64,000 nt of DNA from the NCBI GenBank assembly GCA_949987705.1, contig OX465281.1, positions 138,184,876 to 138,248,875 of the forward strand, read 5' to 3'. The position numbers and the translations under genes were made by a program. Shown here piece by piece: positions 19,576-30,798 of this stretch; the stretch's first letter is position 1; each line of letters starts with the position of its first letter. Under the pieces are notes generated by a model, which searched no databases, had not been told where the DNA came from, and saw only the letters and a program-made list of their open reading frames with translations. This DNA comes from Thereva unica (lineage: Eukaryota; Arthropoda; Insecta; Diptera; Therevidae).

Positions 19576-22500
19576 GCTGGCTTTACGCAGGGAGGACACG
19601 ATCAAGGTCATTGCGGTGAACGTCAATTCGCTGATAAGAAACGAAAGAAGGGCGAATTTACTGACTCTTTTGCAAAACCAAAATCCTGATGTGCTTCTTG
19701 CTAGTGAAACCAAACTAAGCGAGAAACACAAAGTGGATTACAAAGATTATGTGGTAATTAGGAGAGATAGACCTAATGCCACACAAGCGGGGGGCCTACT
19801 AATACTAGTAAAGACCACCCTTAAACACAAGATCATGTATAGCAGGGACATCGCAAAGTTTCGGGTGTTAGAAGCGTGCGTTATATACCTCCCTCTGTCC
19901 AGTGGCAGAAGGTTGTATATAATAGCCGCGTACGCACCCCAAACCTCCCAAACCAGACGATTTATAGAGGAAATGAGCTCTCTTTTTCAAACTCTGCATC
20001 TGGAATCGGAGCAAAATTTTTACTTGTTGGCCGGAGATTTAAACGCACGCCATGCGGCATGGGGAAATCAAACGGCTAACATCAGGGGCAACCAACTGAA
20101 TGACTGGTTGGCTCAGAATAGAATAGACGGACATGCCATCATACCCAAATGGCGGTTCTTTTCTGGATGTATGCTTGTTAGACTCTCGGATGGCCGTACT
20201 AGGGGTAAACACAAACGTGACAAACTGTCTAACGACAGTGCCGTACGACAGCGACCACCAAGGACTGGAAATAACAGTACAAGTCCCTGACGACTCCATG
20301 GAACTCCTCGAATATTGCGAAGTGCATCCTTTTGCCTACCAGAAGATGCACTGGCCAAAGTTCGAGAAGGCTATGGAGAGGGCAATACAGAATAACGGAC
20401 TATTACCTCCCACAACTAGGAATTTGACTAACAATGAGATTGATGCATATCTGAAAGATATGGACAACCTCATTGTGCAGACTATGGACAAAACCATACC
20501 ACGCACAAAGAAAAAGAACAGTACAGATTGTTACAAGAACGCTACAATCGACGCACTACAAAAACATAAAAGTAGAATACTGACGAGACTGAAATCCCTA
20601 CACCGCCAGTTTCAGGATAGACAGAGTCCGGAGATCGTAACTCTTAAATCGGTTATGAAAAACCTCCAACAACTCCTCAAACAACAATTCTCACAGTCTG
20701 TGAATCTGTACTGGAACAAAAAGATTCGTGCTATTCAAACTAATAGCGCGAGCATGTTCCCACAGATAAATAAAATCTTTAGGAGTAAAACACATAACCG
20801 GTTGGACAAGTTGCGTATCCCCAGGACCCTGGCTAACCAGGAACTACTGAGGTCTGCGAACATAGATCCCGAAGAAACCAGTATTGTCGACGATAATTAT
20901 TGTATAGAGGACGAGCAGGAGAAAGTGGATTTAGTGGGGGCCTACTATCAAGGAATTTATTCGGTGAACACTTGTGTTCGGCCGAATTTTGATCTTGAAA
21001 ATAGGGCCCTGCTGAACCATTTCAGAATAACTAATGAGATCGAGGTCTGGAAATCCGAGAACCGAAGAATCATCGAGTTCAGTGAAGACTGCCCAGCGAA
21101 CAATGTTTCTGAGGCACAAGCAAACTCTCTTCTCACTACGAAAACTGATCTCCTGCTAACTTTTCGCCGTCTAAACAATAAGAAGTCGTCTGGGGTGGAC
21201 GGTGTTCCAAACATCGTCCTGAAACATTTGCCCCTGGTGGCCATAGACATATATACCACTCTGTTTAACAATGCATTAAACAACGCACATTTTCCAGGAC
21301 ACTGGAAGACGGCAGTGGTGTACCCAATACCCAAAAAGGGTAAAGATAAAAGTAACCCTGCTAATCTTCGGTCAATAAGTCTGCTCCCGAATATCAGTAA
21401 GGTTTTTGAATCAGTAATTAATAGATCATTGTCCAAATGGGTTGAGGAAAAGAATATAATTCCCGATAACCAATTCGGTTTCAGGGCGGGACATGACACC
21501 ATTCATGCCGCGTCGAAATTGGTATCAGACATACACTGGAACTTAATGAAAGGCCAGTGTACCGGAGCATGCTTGATCGACTATGAGAAGGCGTTCGATA
21601 CAGTGTGGATCGAGGGCCTTCTCTACAAATTAGCCAGATACGGGATGACCGGACCTCTGCTATACTTGATCTATAATATGATTTCCAAGAAGAAGTTCAT
21701 CGTTAAAAGTGGGAACTTCACATCAGGAAAGGTATTTGATATTAAAAACGGTTTGCAACAGGGCGCAGTGAACTCGCCGCTCCTGTTTAATATCTTTACG
21801 AGTGACCTAATTAGTTCACTCCGCTTCGCATTAGCGTATGCGGATGACCTGATTGTGTACAGGACGGGGCCGAAGATTGGAGTGATCCAGACGCTCTTAC
21901 AACGTGACTTCGAAACAATCGAGCGCTATAGTGATGATTGGAAGTTGAAGATCAACTTTGGCAAATGCGAATCGATCCTTTTCCGAACGCCTCTACGCAG
22001 AGCTTCGTACGATGTGCAGAGAAACTGGAAAACATTCCGAATTTCGAACTACGCGGGACAGGCGTTAGAACACAAATCGGAAGTGAAATACCTTGGGCTT
22101 TGGCTGGATCAATACTTATATTTCAATAGAAATGTTAGTGTTGCTCTAGACAAGGCAAACAAGGCGTTTCACATGACTAAAAGGCTTTTTTATAGCAGAC
22201 ACCTAAGCTCACGGGTAAAGGTGATCTGCTACCAAGCCTTGGTCAGACCGATTTTAACTTATGGCTGCCCAGTGTGGTTCAACATATCCCCCTTCTATAT
22301 GGAAAAGCTTCGGGTTTTCGAAAGACAATGCTTAAGGGCGTGCTTAAGGTTGTACCGAACACCCGAATCTGGCTTCACGAAGTTTCACGCCAACAATATC
22401 CTTTACGATAAGGCATTTGTTAATAGGATCGACAACTTCATAATCAAGTTGATTCGAAGACATATTGCAAGAGCGACGGAGAGCGAAAATCCTCTTATTC

Positions 22501-22787
22501 GGGGAGCGTTCTATCCGAACGCTGAATATCACAGAGCTGCTTGTGACCGCGGCTTTATCCCTCCAGAGGCATTTGTCTTTCTAGATAGAAAAAGATTGGT
22601 CCAAGATGGTTCGGGGGTGCCCCTCTTTTACCACCTACACCGTTCTGCGACAGATAAACGCTACAGATTTAGCAATGAAGATATGGAAGTTCAGGAGCTC
22701 CTGAGGTTCAGTACTCGAATCTCGGGGAGAGATAGACGAGACGCCTCCACTGCAAGTACTCTGTACTGGTGGCTGGAGGATACTTAA
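19574..22787 (+). pseudogene. Jockey-like ORF2 (endonuclease + RT), one frameshift
   Basis: About 1,070 codons in two frames. N-terminal endonuclease: AVNVNSLIRNERRANLL, LLASETKLSEKH (catalytic Glu), YIIAAYAPQ, LLAGDLNARHAAWGN (GDxN), then SFLDVCL and YDSDHQGLEI (SDH). A 1-nt shift near 20150, between the GDxN and SDH blocks, separates the frames. RT: KSSGVDGVPNIVLK, YPIPKKGKDKSNPANLRSIS, DNQFGFRAGHDT, motif A LIDYEKAFDTVW, motif B GLQQGAVNSPLLFN, motif C ALAYADDLIVY. No RNase H. No ATG precedes the endonuclease; the frame opens inside the end of ORF1, so reinitiation or frameshifting would be needed in an active parent. Confidence 0.92.
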
Positions 22788-23554
22788 ATATTGCGTATTC
22801 GCCCTTAAAACTTTAGATATAGACTAGTTTAGCATGTAATCTAGTTTTAATGATTAGCTTAGGGCTTAGATAGGATTAGTTATAGTTTTTACTTAGTAAT
22901 AGATTTAGTTTTAAGTAAGCTTACGTGCGAGCTGCCACGAGCTTTTGTTAGTCTTGTCTGTCTGTTTTTGTTTGTTGTGTGTCTGTTCTTTGTTTGTTTT
23001 GTTAGTTTTTCTAACACGAGCCCGTGGAAGCTCGTCGCCTGGACGGAGTACATCCGAGGCAGGTCCTCCGCTGTACCCCGTCCGGATAGTTCTGTGTTTA
23101 GGTTAATTAGCTTGTAAGTAAGTGGTGCGAGCTTTCACGAGCTTGAGCTCTAGCATCACTCGAGCCTGTGGAAGTTCGTCGCCTGGACGGGGAGCACCTG
23201 AGACGATTTTATCGTCTCCGCTGCTCCCCGCCCAGATAGTTAGAAATAAGTTATTGATTAAGTAGATTTAAGTTTTTATATATAAAATAAACATAGTGTC
23301 TAAGTTTTTTTTGTTCTAATTTTTCTTAGATTATTATAAATTACAATGATATTTTAAAATAAAATAAAATTAAAAAAAGATAAGTTTTAGCCGAAAGGCA
23401 TAAGTTAATATAAGACATAGATTAATTTAGAGTGCCTGCTGAGGGCCAGTAAGTTAGATAGATTAGCATAGGCTAGAATAATTAACTTTAAGCATTTAGT
23501 TAAATTTATATTAAGATAGTTAATAAGAGAAATAAATGCTTTAAAAAAAAAAAA
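22788..23554 (+). other. Jockey-like 3' UTR with two related stem-rich units
   Basis: Contains two diverged units of about 125-190 bp (from about 22925 and 23110), each with CGAGCTxxCACGAGCTT, GGAAG(C/T)TCGTCGCCTGGACGG and a CCGCTG(T/C)(A/T)CCCCG(T/C)CC segment that can pair with it. It ends AATAAATGCTTT plus the A tail. Such paired 3' structures are often recognised by the LINE RT. Confidence 0.6.
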
Positions 23555-23569
23555 GGCGCTAGATCGGGG

Positions 23570-24370
23570 TGCGAAAGGACCAGGTTCGATTCTTGATGAA
23601 TTTTTTAAGTACTTTTTTTAGCTTTTTTAGTTATGATGATTTATTGTAGTATAATAAACTAAGCCTGCGTTGATGATAAAATCTCAAAGCGGCGACTAAT
23701 TAAAACCTTTGGGACATATTCAATTGTGAGCTATAACTCAATCTATAATAAGCTAAATAAGCCAAATCCGTTTTTAACTAAAACTTTTATTTCACGTTGC
23801 ATTGATTTAATTATTGTCATAATGCTGTATCCTAGTTTGGCCATGGAGATTCATAAGTATTACATTGACCAACGCTATATATAATTAATCTTGCAAAGTT
23901 TTTGTTAAAGGCTTATGTAGGTTATAAGTTGTGAGACTGCGTAATCTAAAACTTAACAAAGTATTTAACAAACACTACCAAAATCATCATAACTTAAAAA
24001 AAAAAAATAGTACGCGGCCATCACCAGTATCGAACCCGGGTCCTGTCGCACCCCGAGCTAGCACCAACCCATTACTCCAAACTCTAACTCGTAGGAATGT
24101 GGCAATAAACCTATTTATTCATGCTTTCATAAAAAGGTACATTCCAATGCAAGATATGTATAAACTTAGAAGGAAGTAAACAACTGATTTATGACAACAG
24201 ATTTTCTATTATTTATGAAATGTATTTTGTATATTTTATGGAAATTGATAATCATAGGTAAAACGAAGAGTAATGTAATATTGCCATAGATGGTGTTTAC
24301 TATTCTTTGTCATAGATGGGGTGCAATTAAAATATATCAATTCTTTCATATTTTTGGCGGGTAATTATTG
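23570..24370. repeat. tRNA-like end plus inverted R4 repeat
   Basis: Resumes the tRNA-like segment broken by the Jockey-like insertion (B-box GGTTCGATTCTT). Then comes AT-rich DNA shared with 43795-43945 in reverse. From about 24085 to 24370 it is an inverted copy of the R4 body. Near 24005-24085, on the minus strand, lies a better tRNA-like segment with B-box GGTTCGATACTGG. An 82-codon frame over it (23931-24179) is chance. Confidence 0.55.
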
Positions 24371-24756
24371 GTGTTGGTCTCTTGCGAAGTGGGGGTACTT
24401 GTGTGCGTGCACGTGCATATATGCTATGGATAAACAGGTGCCTGTGTTTTTCAGTAGATGTTCTACATTTAAAGAAAAGTGAAGTGCGTGCATGATAATA
24501 TTTTCTTTAAAAATAAAAAATAAAGTTAAATTGAAGTGTAAATAAATACAAAAGGCGCGGTAAGCTGAATTTTTAACAATAATGTATGTTTAAGTAAAAT
24601 AATACACCTAATTCTGCTGTGCAAAGTGATTTTAGATTTGCCTCCAATCCATAGAAAATTTTTTAGATTCGTTTTACATAATTATATAGTGTTTACATGT
24701 GTGATGTGTTTTGTTTTTTTTTTTTTTTTTTTTCAATTTGACACTTTCGATTTATT
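24371..24756. other. Insert in R4 repeat, unassigned part
   Basis: Non-coding DNA that, with 24757-25149, separates the two halves of the inverted R4 repeat. A T-run lies at about 24715-24733. No family recognised. Confidence 0.4.
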
Positions 24757-25061
24757 GGCCTCGATTCCCAGATCCAGTGGGTCGGAAGTGAGTGCGGATT
24801 TGAGACTTTGCGATTCTCAAATCTGCAACCGCGAATCTCTCTTTGACATTTTCCGTGCTTTAAAAGTGTGATCCGCAACAAATTTTCTGAGGATTTGAAA
24901 CCACAAATGCGCCTAAGATAATCCGACATCGTGTATTTCATTAGCGTGTGAGTCTTTACTCCGAATTTTTGATTTAATTAAATCCGCGACTGCGAATTTG
25001 AGAATCGCAAAGTGTCAAATCCGCACTCACTTCCGCGCCGTCGGATCTGGGAATCGAGGCC
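24757..25061. mobile_element. 305-bp MITE with GGCCTCGATTCCC termini
   Basis: Ends GGCCTCGATTCCCAGATCC and its complement, with further inward inverted blocks such as GAAGTGAGTGCGGATTTGA paired with TCAAATCCGCACTCACTTC; most of the element is foldback. A third, isolated copy of the terminus lies at 25109-25149. No ORF. TSD uncertain. Confidence 0.75.
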
Positions 25062-25261
25062 ATATTATTTTGTTTTTCCATAATTTTTGAGTAATTGTTT
25101 TGGGCAGTGGCCTCGATTCCCAGATCCGGCGGGTCGGAAGTGAGTGCGGATCAATCTCCACTTAATATATTGTCATCCAATCTGAAGTGTTATTCAACAG
25201 AAAGAATACCATGAAAAAGCGTAATTAGTGGCTAGTCTCTAGGCACAACATCCCACTAGTT

Positions 25262-25694
25262 TTGTTTAAGCGACGTAAGTGATTTTTGTACCTGCACGAT
25301 ATCGCCCAAACCACGAAAGATATTGACTTACTTGAGGTGCCGTTCGAAGCGTATTAGCGACAATATAATCTGAAAAGATTTTTATAATATTCGGTCCAGC
25401 GGTTTTTTGGTGTAAATGACTTAAGTGATTTTTGTACCTGCACGATACCGCGCGAACTAAAAACTATATCGACTTCATTGAGGTGCCGAAAAACATTAAT
25501 ACATCAATTTTATATACATTTTCGTCATCCTAATCTTGTAAGTGCGCACATTTAGTTTGACATTTTAGCGAAAGTATTGATAAACAATTGTGACAAATTC
25601 TCGGTATTTTACATACATATATTCTACAATTGCCTATTGTTCATTTATTATTAAAATATCCAATCATAATATTCAACATCCATCATACTGGGAA
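25262..25694 (+). mobile_element. Helentron-like family 2, 3' fragment
   Basis: Shares the tandem units GTAAGTGATTTTTGTACCTG and the block ATACATCAATTTTATATACA with the complete copies at 37344 and 52391, and reaches the subterminal CATACTGGGAAGT. The final hairpin and CTAG are missing. Confidence 0.7.
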
Positions 25695-25826
25695 GTAATT
25701 CTGTGAATGTGTATGAATTTTAGACTATCAATGGTGCCTATTTAAGTGCAAGCATATTCCAAACGGTAATTCAGTTACTTTGAAGAAGTCTTTTTCGGAA
25801 TTACTTATTATTTCAGATTGTGAAAA

Positions 25827-26213
25827 ATGTCTCGAAGTGGTGGAAAAGTTGTGAAATTAAACAGCAAAAAAATATTGAAATCTAAAACAACTAAAGATAT
25901 AGATATTTTACGTTGTTTAAATATTATTTCTTTTAAACCAACTTTAAAATTGAGTGATATGAAGATATTAAAAAAATATAAAATTGTAACTGCAAGGAGG
26001 CAAAATACTCGCTACGGCGAAAAAGAATTATTGGAATTGAAGGACTACAGTTTTTTCTTACCACCGAACTTCAATGATTTGAAGGATAATTTTTTGACAA
26101 GAATAACTGAAAGCAAAAATTTCTATATACATCGGGATGATAATGCTAATGGAAAATTGACATTTACGCAACTAGAGCACCCTTTATTTTTTCTCATATG
26201 GAAAAAAAATTGA
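25827..26213 (+). CDS. 128-codon ORF, possible OB-fold-like small protein
   Basis: ATG with context AAAATGTC, 128 codons. The N-terminus is Lys-rich. The middle reads MKILKKYKIVTARRQNTRYG, then ELLELKDYSFFLPPNF and ITESKNFYIHR. The pattern 'YxIxxARRxxTxYGxxxxxELxDxxxFLPxxF' resembles small OB-fold-like proteins I associate with insect genomes and mobile elements, but I cannot name a family. The last residues come from the terminal repeat of a 433-bp MITE that begins at 26189, so the natural C-terminus is lost. It has no neighbouring gene. Function unknown; it could be a Polinton-type accessory gene or a stray host fragment. Confidence 0.45.
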   Translation: MSRSGGKVVKLNSKKILKSKTTKDIDILRCLNIISFKPTLKLSDMKILKKYKIVTARRQNTRYGEKELLELKDYSFFLPPNFNDLKDNFLTRITESKNFYIHRDDNANGKLTFTQLEHPLFFLIWKKN

Positions 26214-26621
26214 TATTCATTAAGATCTGAGCTTTTGGAACACGACTGTTTTGGTAGTTTGTAATTATCAACTCCTTTTCAAAAGTTATTAACTTTTGAA
26301 TGTTATGTTAAATGCAAGCAAATGAAAACAAATAATTTTGTTTTTGGCAAATATTTTATTGTAATACAACAGAAAATGTATACAAAAGTACTATATATAC
26401 TATAAATATAAAAAGTTTTTGTTTTGAACATTTTTCAAACAGTTTTACGTAAAATTTCTGATCCGACCATATTAAAAAAACCCATATTGAGTAAAAAAAA
26501 GTTCGAACTTTCAAAAGTTAATAACTTTTGAAAAAGAGTTGATAATAACAAACTACCAAAACAGTCGTGTTCCAAAAGCTCAGATCTCAATGAATATCAA
26601 ATTTTTTTCCATATGAGAAAA
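26189..26621. mobile_element. 433-bp foldback MITE
   Basis: Terminal inverted repeats exceed 110 bp: TTTTCTCATATGG at the left and CCATATGAGAAAA at the right, with internal paired blocks such as GACTGTTTTGGTAGTTTG and CAAACTACCAAAACAGTC. No ORF. It truncates the ORF at 25827. Confidence 0.85.
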
Positions 26622-26724
26622 TTCGTGTTTCATAGTGTAGTGATGCTGATGAAGTAAGTAGTGATAATGCATAATACTACTTTAAGAAAATTGTATTATA
26701 ATTTACTTGTACAGTAAAAATTAT

Positions 26725-28523
26725 CTATCTATCTATCTATCTATGTGCCCCTTAATCCCTCGTGGGACATAGGGCGGAAACAGTTGCCCTCCAGCGGACT
26801 CTGTTTTGCGCGACAGCTCTTAGCTCTGACCAGGATCTCCCAGTAGTTGCGGCCTCTGCTAGTAGGGTTCTCCTCCACGTTGTTCTAGGTCTTCCAACTC
26901 GACGGGATCCTTGCGGGTTCCAGTCAAGGGCCTGTTTGGCTAGATTTTCGTTATCGCGTCGCAAGGTGTGGCCAACCCAATTCCATTTCCTTCGCCTGAT
27001 TTGGTCGTCTATCCTTTCTTGGCCGGCACGGCGCCATAGCTCTTCATTTGAAATTCTATCTTGCCAGCGGATTTTTAGGATACGACGTAGGAATCTGTTT
27101 ATGAAGACTTGTAGGCGCCCTGTGATGAATTGGGTGACTTTCCATGTTTCGCAACCGTATAAAAGAACTGCCTTAACGTTGGAGTTGAACAGCCGCAATT
27201 TGGTGTTGGTTGAGATCTCCGTTGATCTCCATATGCGGAACAAGCATGCATATGCGCTTCGTGCTTTATTTATTCTGGAACTGACGTCTTCTTCTGCACC
27301 ACCATTTTCGGTAATAATACTACCGAGGTAGCAGAATTTATCTACCAGTTCCACGTCACGGTTATTCAGCGCAGTTCGTTCAAGTGTGTTTGCATTTATC
27401 CGCATTTCTTTGGTTTTATTCGGATTCAGCCTTAAGCCTGCTAGACTACTTTCTGTTGCCAAATTGTTTAACATGTTTTTTAGCTCCTGATGTCTGTGGG
27501 CCAGCAAACAGATATCATCGGCGTAGTCGAGGTCCTTAAGGCGATCTAGCAAACCCCACTGTATGCCGCCTGTTCTACTATCTAGAGCGCCAACAAGAAT
27601 GTCATTTATTACTATAAGAAATAGTAATGGGGATAGTAAGCATCCTTGTCGTACTCCTGAACTCACCTCAAAGCTGTCGGATAATTTTCCGTTATGGAGA
27701 ACTCTGCATTTGGAATTGTTGTATAGGGCTTTTATCAATTCTATTATCTTATCCGGCAGTCCACGTCGCCGTAATGCCTGCCATATAAAGCTCCTATTAA
27801 CCGAGTCGAACGCTTTCTCATAATCTACGAAAGCAAGGTAAAGGGGGGATCGGAATTCAGTAGACTGTTCCACTATTATTCTTAAGGTGTTGATGTGATC
27901 TATACATGAACGGCCCTTCCTGAATCCGGCCTGCTGCCTTCTAAGCGTTTGATCTACTGCCTCTCTTATTCTTGATAGTATAGTGTGGGACAAGATTTTA
28001 CCCACAGTAGATAATAGACAGATGCCTCTCCAGTTGTCTTATATTGTTAGATCCCCCTTTTTGGGTATTTTGACTATGATACCTTCCGTCCCATCCTCCG
28101 GAAAGGTACAGGTGTTCCATGCTAATTCGAGGATTGGCTGAAGCGCATCTGCTATGAGGCTTGAGTCGGCTTTCAACAATTCTGGCGGGATGCCATCTTT
28201 TCCAGCTGCTTTACCATTGGCCATCGCATGAATTGCGGTTACTATTTCCGTCTTGGATGGGGCCCGGGTGTTGATTCTTATCGGCTGTGCATTGTTGCTG
28301 TTTTCCTGAGGTTCCTGTGTGAATGAGCCATTCAGGGCGGCGAAGAAATAATCTCTCCATCTTTGGAGCTGCTCCTCGTCGCTGCACAGCAGCCTTCCAT
28401 CCGCACTCTTAACGGCATGCTTTTTAGTAGAGTGCTTTCCCGAGAGCTGTTTAGTAATTTGGTACAGCACTTTACTGTTGCCTGTGTTTGCCGCGTTTTC
28501 CGCTTTTTCTGCGAGCTCGTTTA
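26725..28523 (-). mobile_element. EEP-type LINE, 5'-truncated, 12-bp TSD
   Basis: AGTAAAAATTAT occurs at 26713-26724 and 28524-28535, directly bordering the element. On the minus strand the 3' end finishes in a (GATA)n microsatellite, plus strand (ATCT)n at 26725-26741, instead of poly-A. Same family as 45893-47068 and the near-complete copy 54313-57652. Confidence 0.9.
26752..28470 (-). pseudogene. EEP-type LINE ORF, RT and C-terminus, one stop
   Basis: Reverse transcriptase half of the single ORF. Order: KTEIVTAIHAMANGKAAGKD, IVKIPKKGDLTI, then one in-frame TAA (about 28036-28038) where the other copies read Cys or Glu, then DNWRGICLLSTVGKILSH. Motif A FVDYEKAFDSVNRSF, motif B GVRQGCLLSPLLFL, motif C DLDYADDICLLAH, FCYLGSIITENGG, and a C-terminus with RRRKWNWVGHTLRRD and GRPRTTWRRTL. 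Apart from the stop, the frame is open through the end at 26752. The endonuclease half is lost. Confidence 0.9.
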
Positions 28524-28535
28524 AGTAAAAATTAT

Positions 28536-28854
28536 ATCAATAAAAATTATATTTTTTGCTTATTAGTATTCTTTTTATCAGAATTTCAGATTTTTGTTTT
28601 TATTATTGGTTTTGGTTTTTGGTTCTTGGTTTTCATTTTTCTGTTGGATAGCTTTGGAATTTTATGTTGGTTGCGGATTCTTCGTTGTTTGTATGCTTTT
28701 GAGGTTTGCTATATACTTATCAGATTGGTATGAGAAGTATATAAACTTTACCATACATATTTTGTAGTTACAGTTTTGAATTAAACGCAGTAGTAATTAA
28801 AGTTAGTAGTGAAATGGTCGAAAACATGCGTACAATATTACGCACAGTAATCGA
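28536..28854. other. AT/T-rich leader before Polinton polymerase
   Basis: No gene. A segment of at least 30 bp with TACCATACATATTTTGTAGT occurs at about 28751 and again at about 28902, at the start of the polymerase reading, so the 5' end is rearranged by a local duplication. Confidence 0.5.
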
Positions 28855-29247
28855 ATGTCTTCACGAATTAGAAAAGTGGTTACAATATTGCAAAGAAAAT
28901 ATTACCATACATATTTTGTAGTTACAGTTTTGAATTACTTGAAAGGTATTTCATTTCCAATGACACAAATTAATCGTTTTGAGAAACTAAACGAGATATC
29001 AATTAATGTATTTAGTCCAAATAAAAATAAATTTTTTTACCGTGCCACTTCGTTTAACTAAATTGAAACGGAGATCACATGTAAATCTACTAATGATTCA
29101 AGAATTTTATTATGATGAAGCTAATAAAAATAATAATTCCAATATGCTTAATGATAATGAAGATATTGTTATGAAATACCATTTTGTTTGGATAAAAAAT
29201 TTATCTCGTTTAGTTTCTAGTCAAATTTCAAAACATAAGTGTTAGTA

Positions 29248-30205
29248 CAGTCAAATTAAGCCAAAAAAGCGAAATAGCGGAAATGGTCGGGTACAGGCTG
29301 AAAATTGGCACGGAGCTTCCTTTTAGGGTTCTTAATAAGGGGTTATAAAGTCTACCGATTTTCTACCCCGGGAACCTTTCTTTCTAGGGGGTTTTAGGGT
29401 CAAAATATCTGTTTTTTGCAAATGCATCTGAAACCGTAACTCCTATCATAAAAAACTGTTAACAAAGTTTGTAGCTCATACGATTTTCTACAAAAAATGT
29501 TATTATACATTTTCCCGTACGTATTGCCATTCATGAGATATCACCGTTTTAAAGAATTAAAATATTCATATGAACTCATTCACGACTTGTATAGGTTTTC
29601 CGACGTTCAAGTTGGACTACTTTTCTAATTTTTTCAGGGGTCATTCCTGGATGTATTTGGAGGAAAAATGTGTTCTAGATAGGGGGCTAACCACTAAGAT
29701 ACAGGGTGTTCGCGAAGAAACAATGTCTTTTTTTGTCATTTATTTAGAGTTGAATAACTCCTAGACCAATTATCGTATTATTATACTTAGACTCATCTTT
29801 TAGGTCAAAGTGTATTCTTTTATTTGATATAAAGATCAGGAACTTGAGTTGCTCCGTTTAGAAGATATGTAGGTTCAAAGCATGAGCGAAATGTTTAAAA
29901 GCCTAATGATATTTTTTTATTCAATTTAAAGTACAATCGACCTTAATAGTCACAGCAAACATTGTTGATCATGTTTTGTCTACTATCTGACAAACTTTGT
30001 GAATAGTTTTTTATGATAGGAGTTACGGTTTCAGATGCATTTGCAAAAAACAGATATTTTGACCCTAAAACCCCCTAGAAAGAAAGGTTCCCGGGGTAGA
30101 AAATCGGTAGACTTTATAACCCCTTATTAAGAACCCTAAAAGGAAGCTCCGTGCCAATTTTCAGCCTGTACCCAATCATTTCCGGTATTTTTACTATTTT
30201 TCCTG
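29248..30205. mobile_element. 958-bp TA-flanked MITE
   Basis: TA dinucleotides at 29246-29247 and 30206-30207 flank CAG...CTG ends. The terminal 40 bp are diverged; from GGGTACAGGCTGAAAATTGG inward about 200 bp pair almost perfectly with the right side (about 29300-29462 against 29993-30150). No transposase. TA target and CAG start suggest a Tc1/mariner-dependent element. It splits the polymerase between the SRLVSSQ block and the zinc-finger-like block. Confidence 0.8.
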
Positions 30206-30404
30206 TACTATGTTCTAAACATATATGTGAAAGATGTTTGCATTATTTTGATACAAAAGACAAATTACGAAGTCATATAAAGGAATGTAAACAGTTATAT
30301 GATTGTAAAATAGTTTTACCAAATAATGAAAATAAGTGGTTAAGTTTTAAAAATTACAATTTTAAAGAAGTAGTACATTTTATTACATATATATGCAGAT
30401 GTTT

Positions 30405-30798
30405 ACTACGTTTCCATGACAGCTTGAGTACTCGAAGGCTTGAAAATCTCAAGAACTCGAGCGCGTATATGCTCTGCCTACTTGAAGCGGCATATTAGCT
30501 TGAAATGAGCTTGAGTTCTTTAGCTGTCATTTGAAGTTACTATTATATTTCTTCCTTTTATCGTGCTTTTATTTCTTCATTAATATTTTTTCCTCATATT
30601 CCCACAAATTACCTTTAGACACATTTACAAGTCTAAATTTCGCACTTTCGAGCACTCAAGCTTTCAAGCTCGGTTTACATGACAAGCACTCGAGCAGATC
30701 ACAAAAATCTTTTTTTTCGACTCCAGTCGAGCTGCTTGCGTTTACATTTGTACTTGAAGTACGCTTCAAGTAAGCTTCAAGCTGTCATGGAAACGCAC
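30405..30798. mobile_element. ~394-bp MITE in polymerase B
   Basis: Left end near CGTTTCCATGACAGCTTGAG and right end TTCAAGCTGTCATGGAAACG are inverted. The interior is rich in CTCAAG/CTTGAG motifs. The polymerase resumes with IECLLKPIEED right after it. Exact border and TSD (TA or TTA) not certain. Confidence 0.75.

Larger units (their letters stand above)
17837..23554 (+). mobile_element. Near-full-length Jockey-like LINE with 15-bp TSD
   Basis: A non-LTR retrotransposon with 5' UTR, ORF1 (Gag-like), ORF2 (endonuclease plus RT), 3' UTR and an A tail of 12. GGCGCTAGATCGGGG stands immediately before its start (17822-17836) and after its tail (23555-23569), a 15-bp TSD (17 bp if the ambiguous AA is counted). 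The target is a tRNA-like repeat. Only one clear frameshift, in ORF2, was found. A second copy of the same insertion, with the same left border, begins at 62572 within a duplicated block. Confidence 0.93.

Noticed and set aside
19876..20299. Short frames overlapping the Jockey-like ORF2 frameshift
   Set aside because: Out-of-frame shadows of the endonuclease coding region.
26762..27331. 189-codon plus-strand frame (and similar ones at 54356 and 56301)
   Set aside because: Antisense shadows of the LINE reverse transcriptase; no motif of their own.
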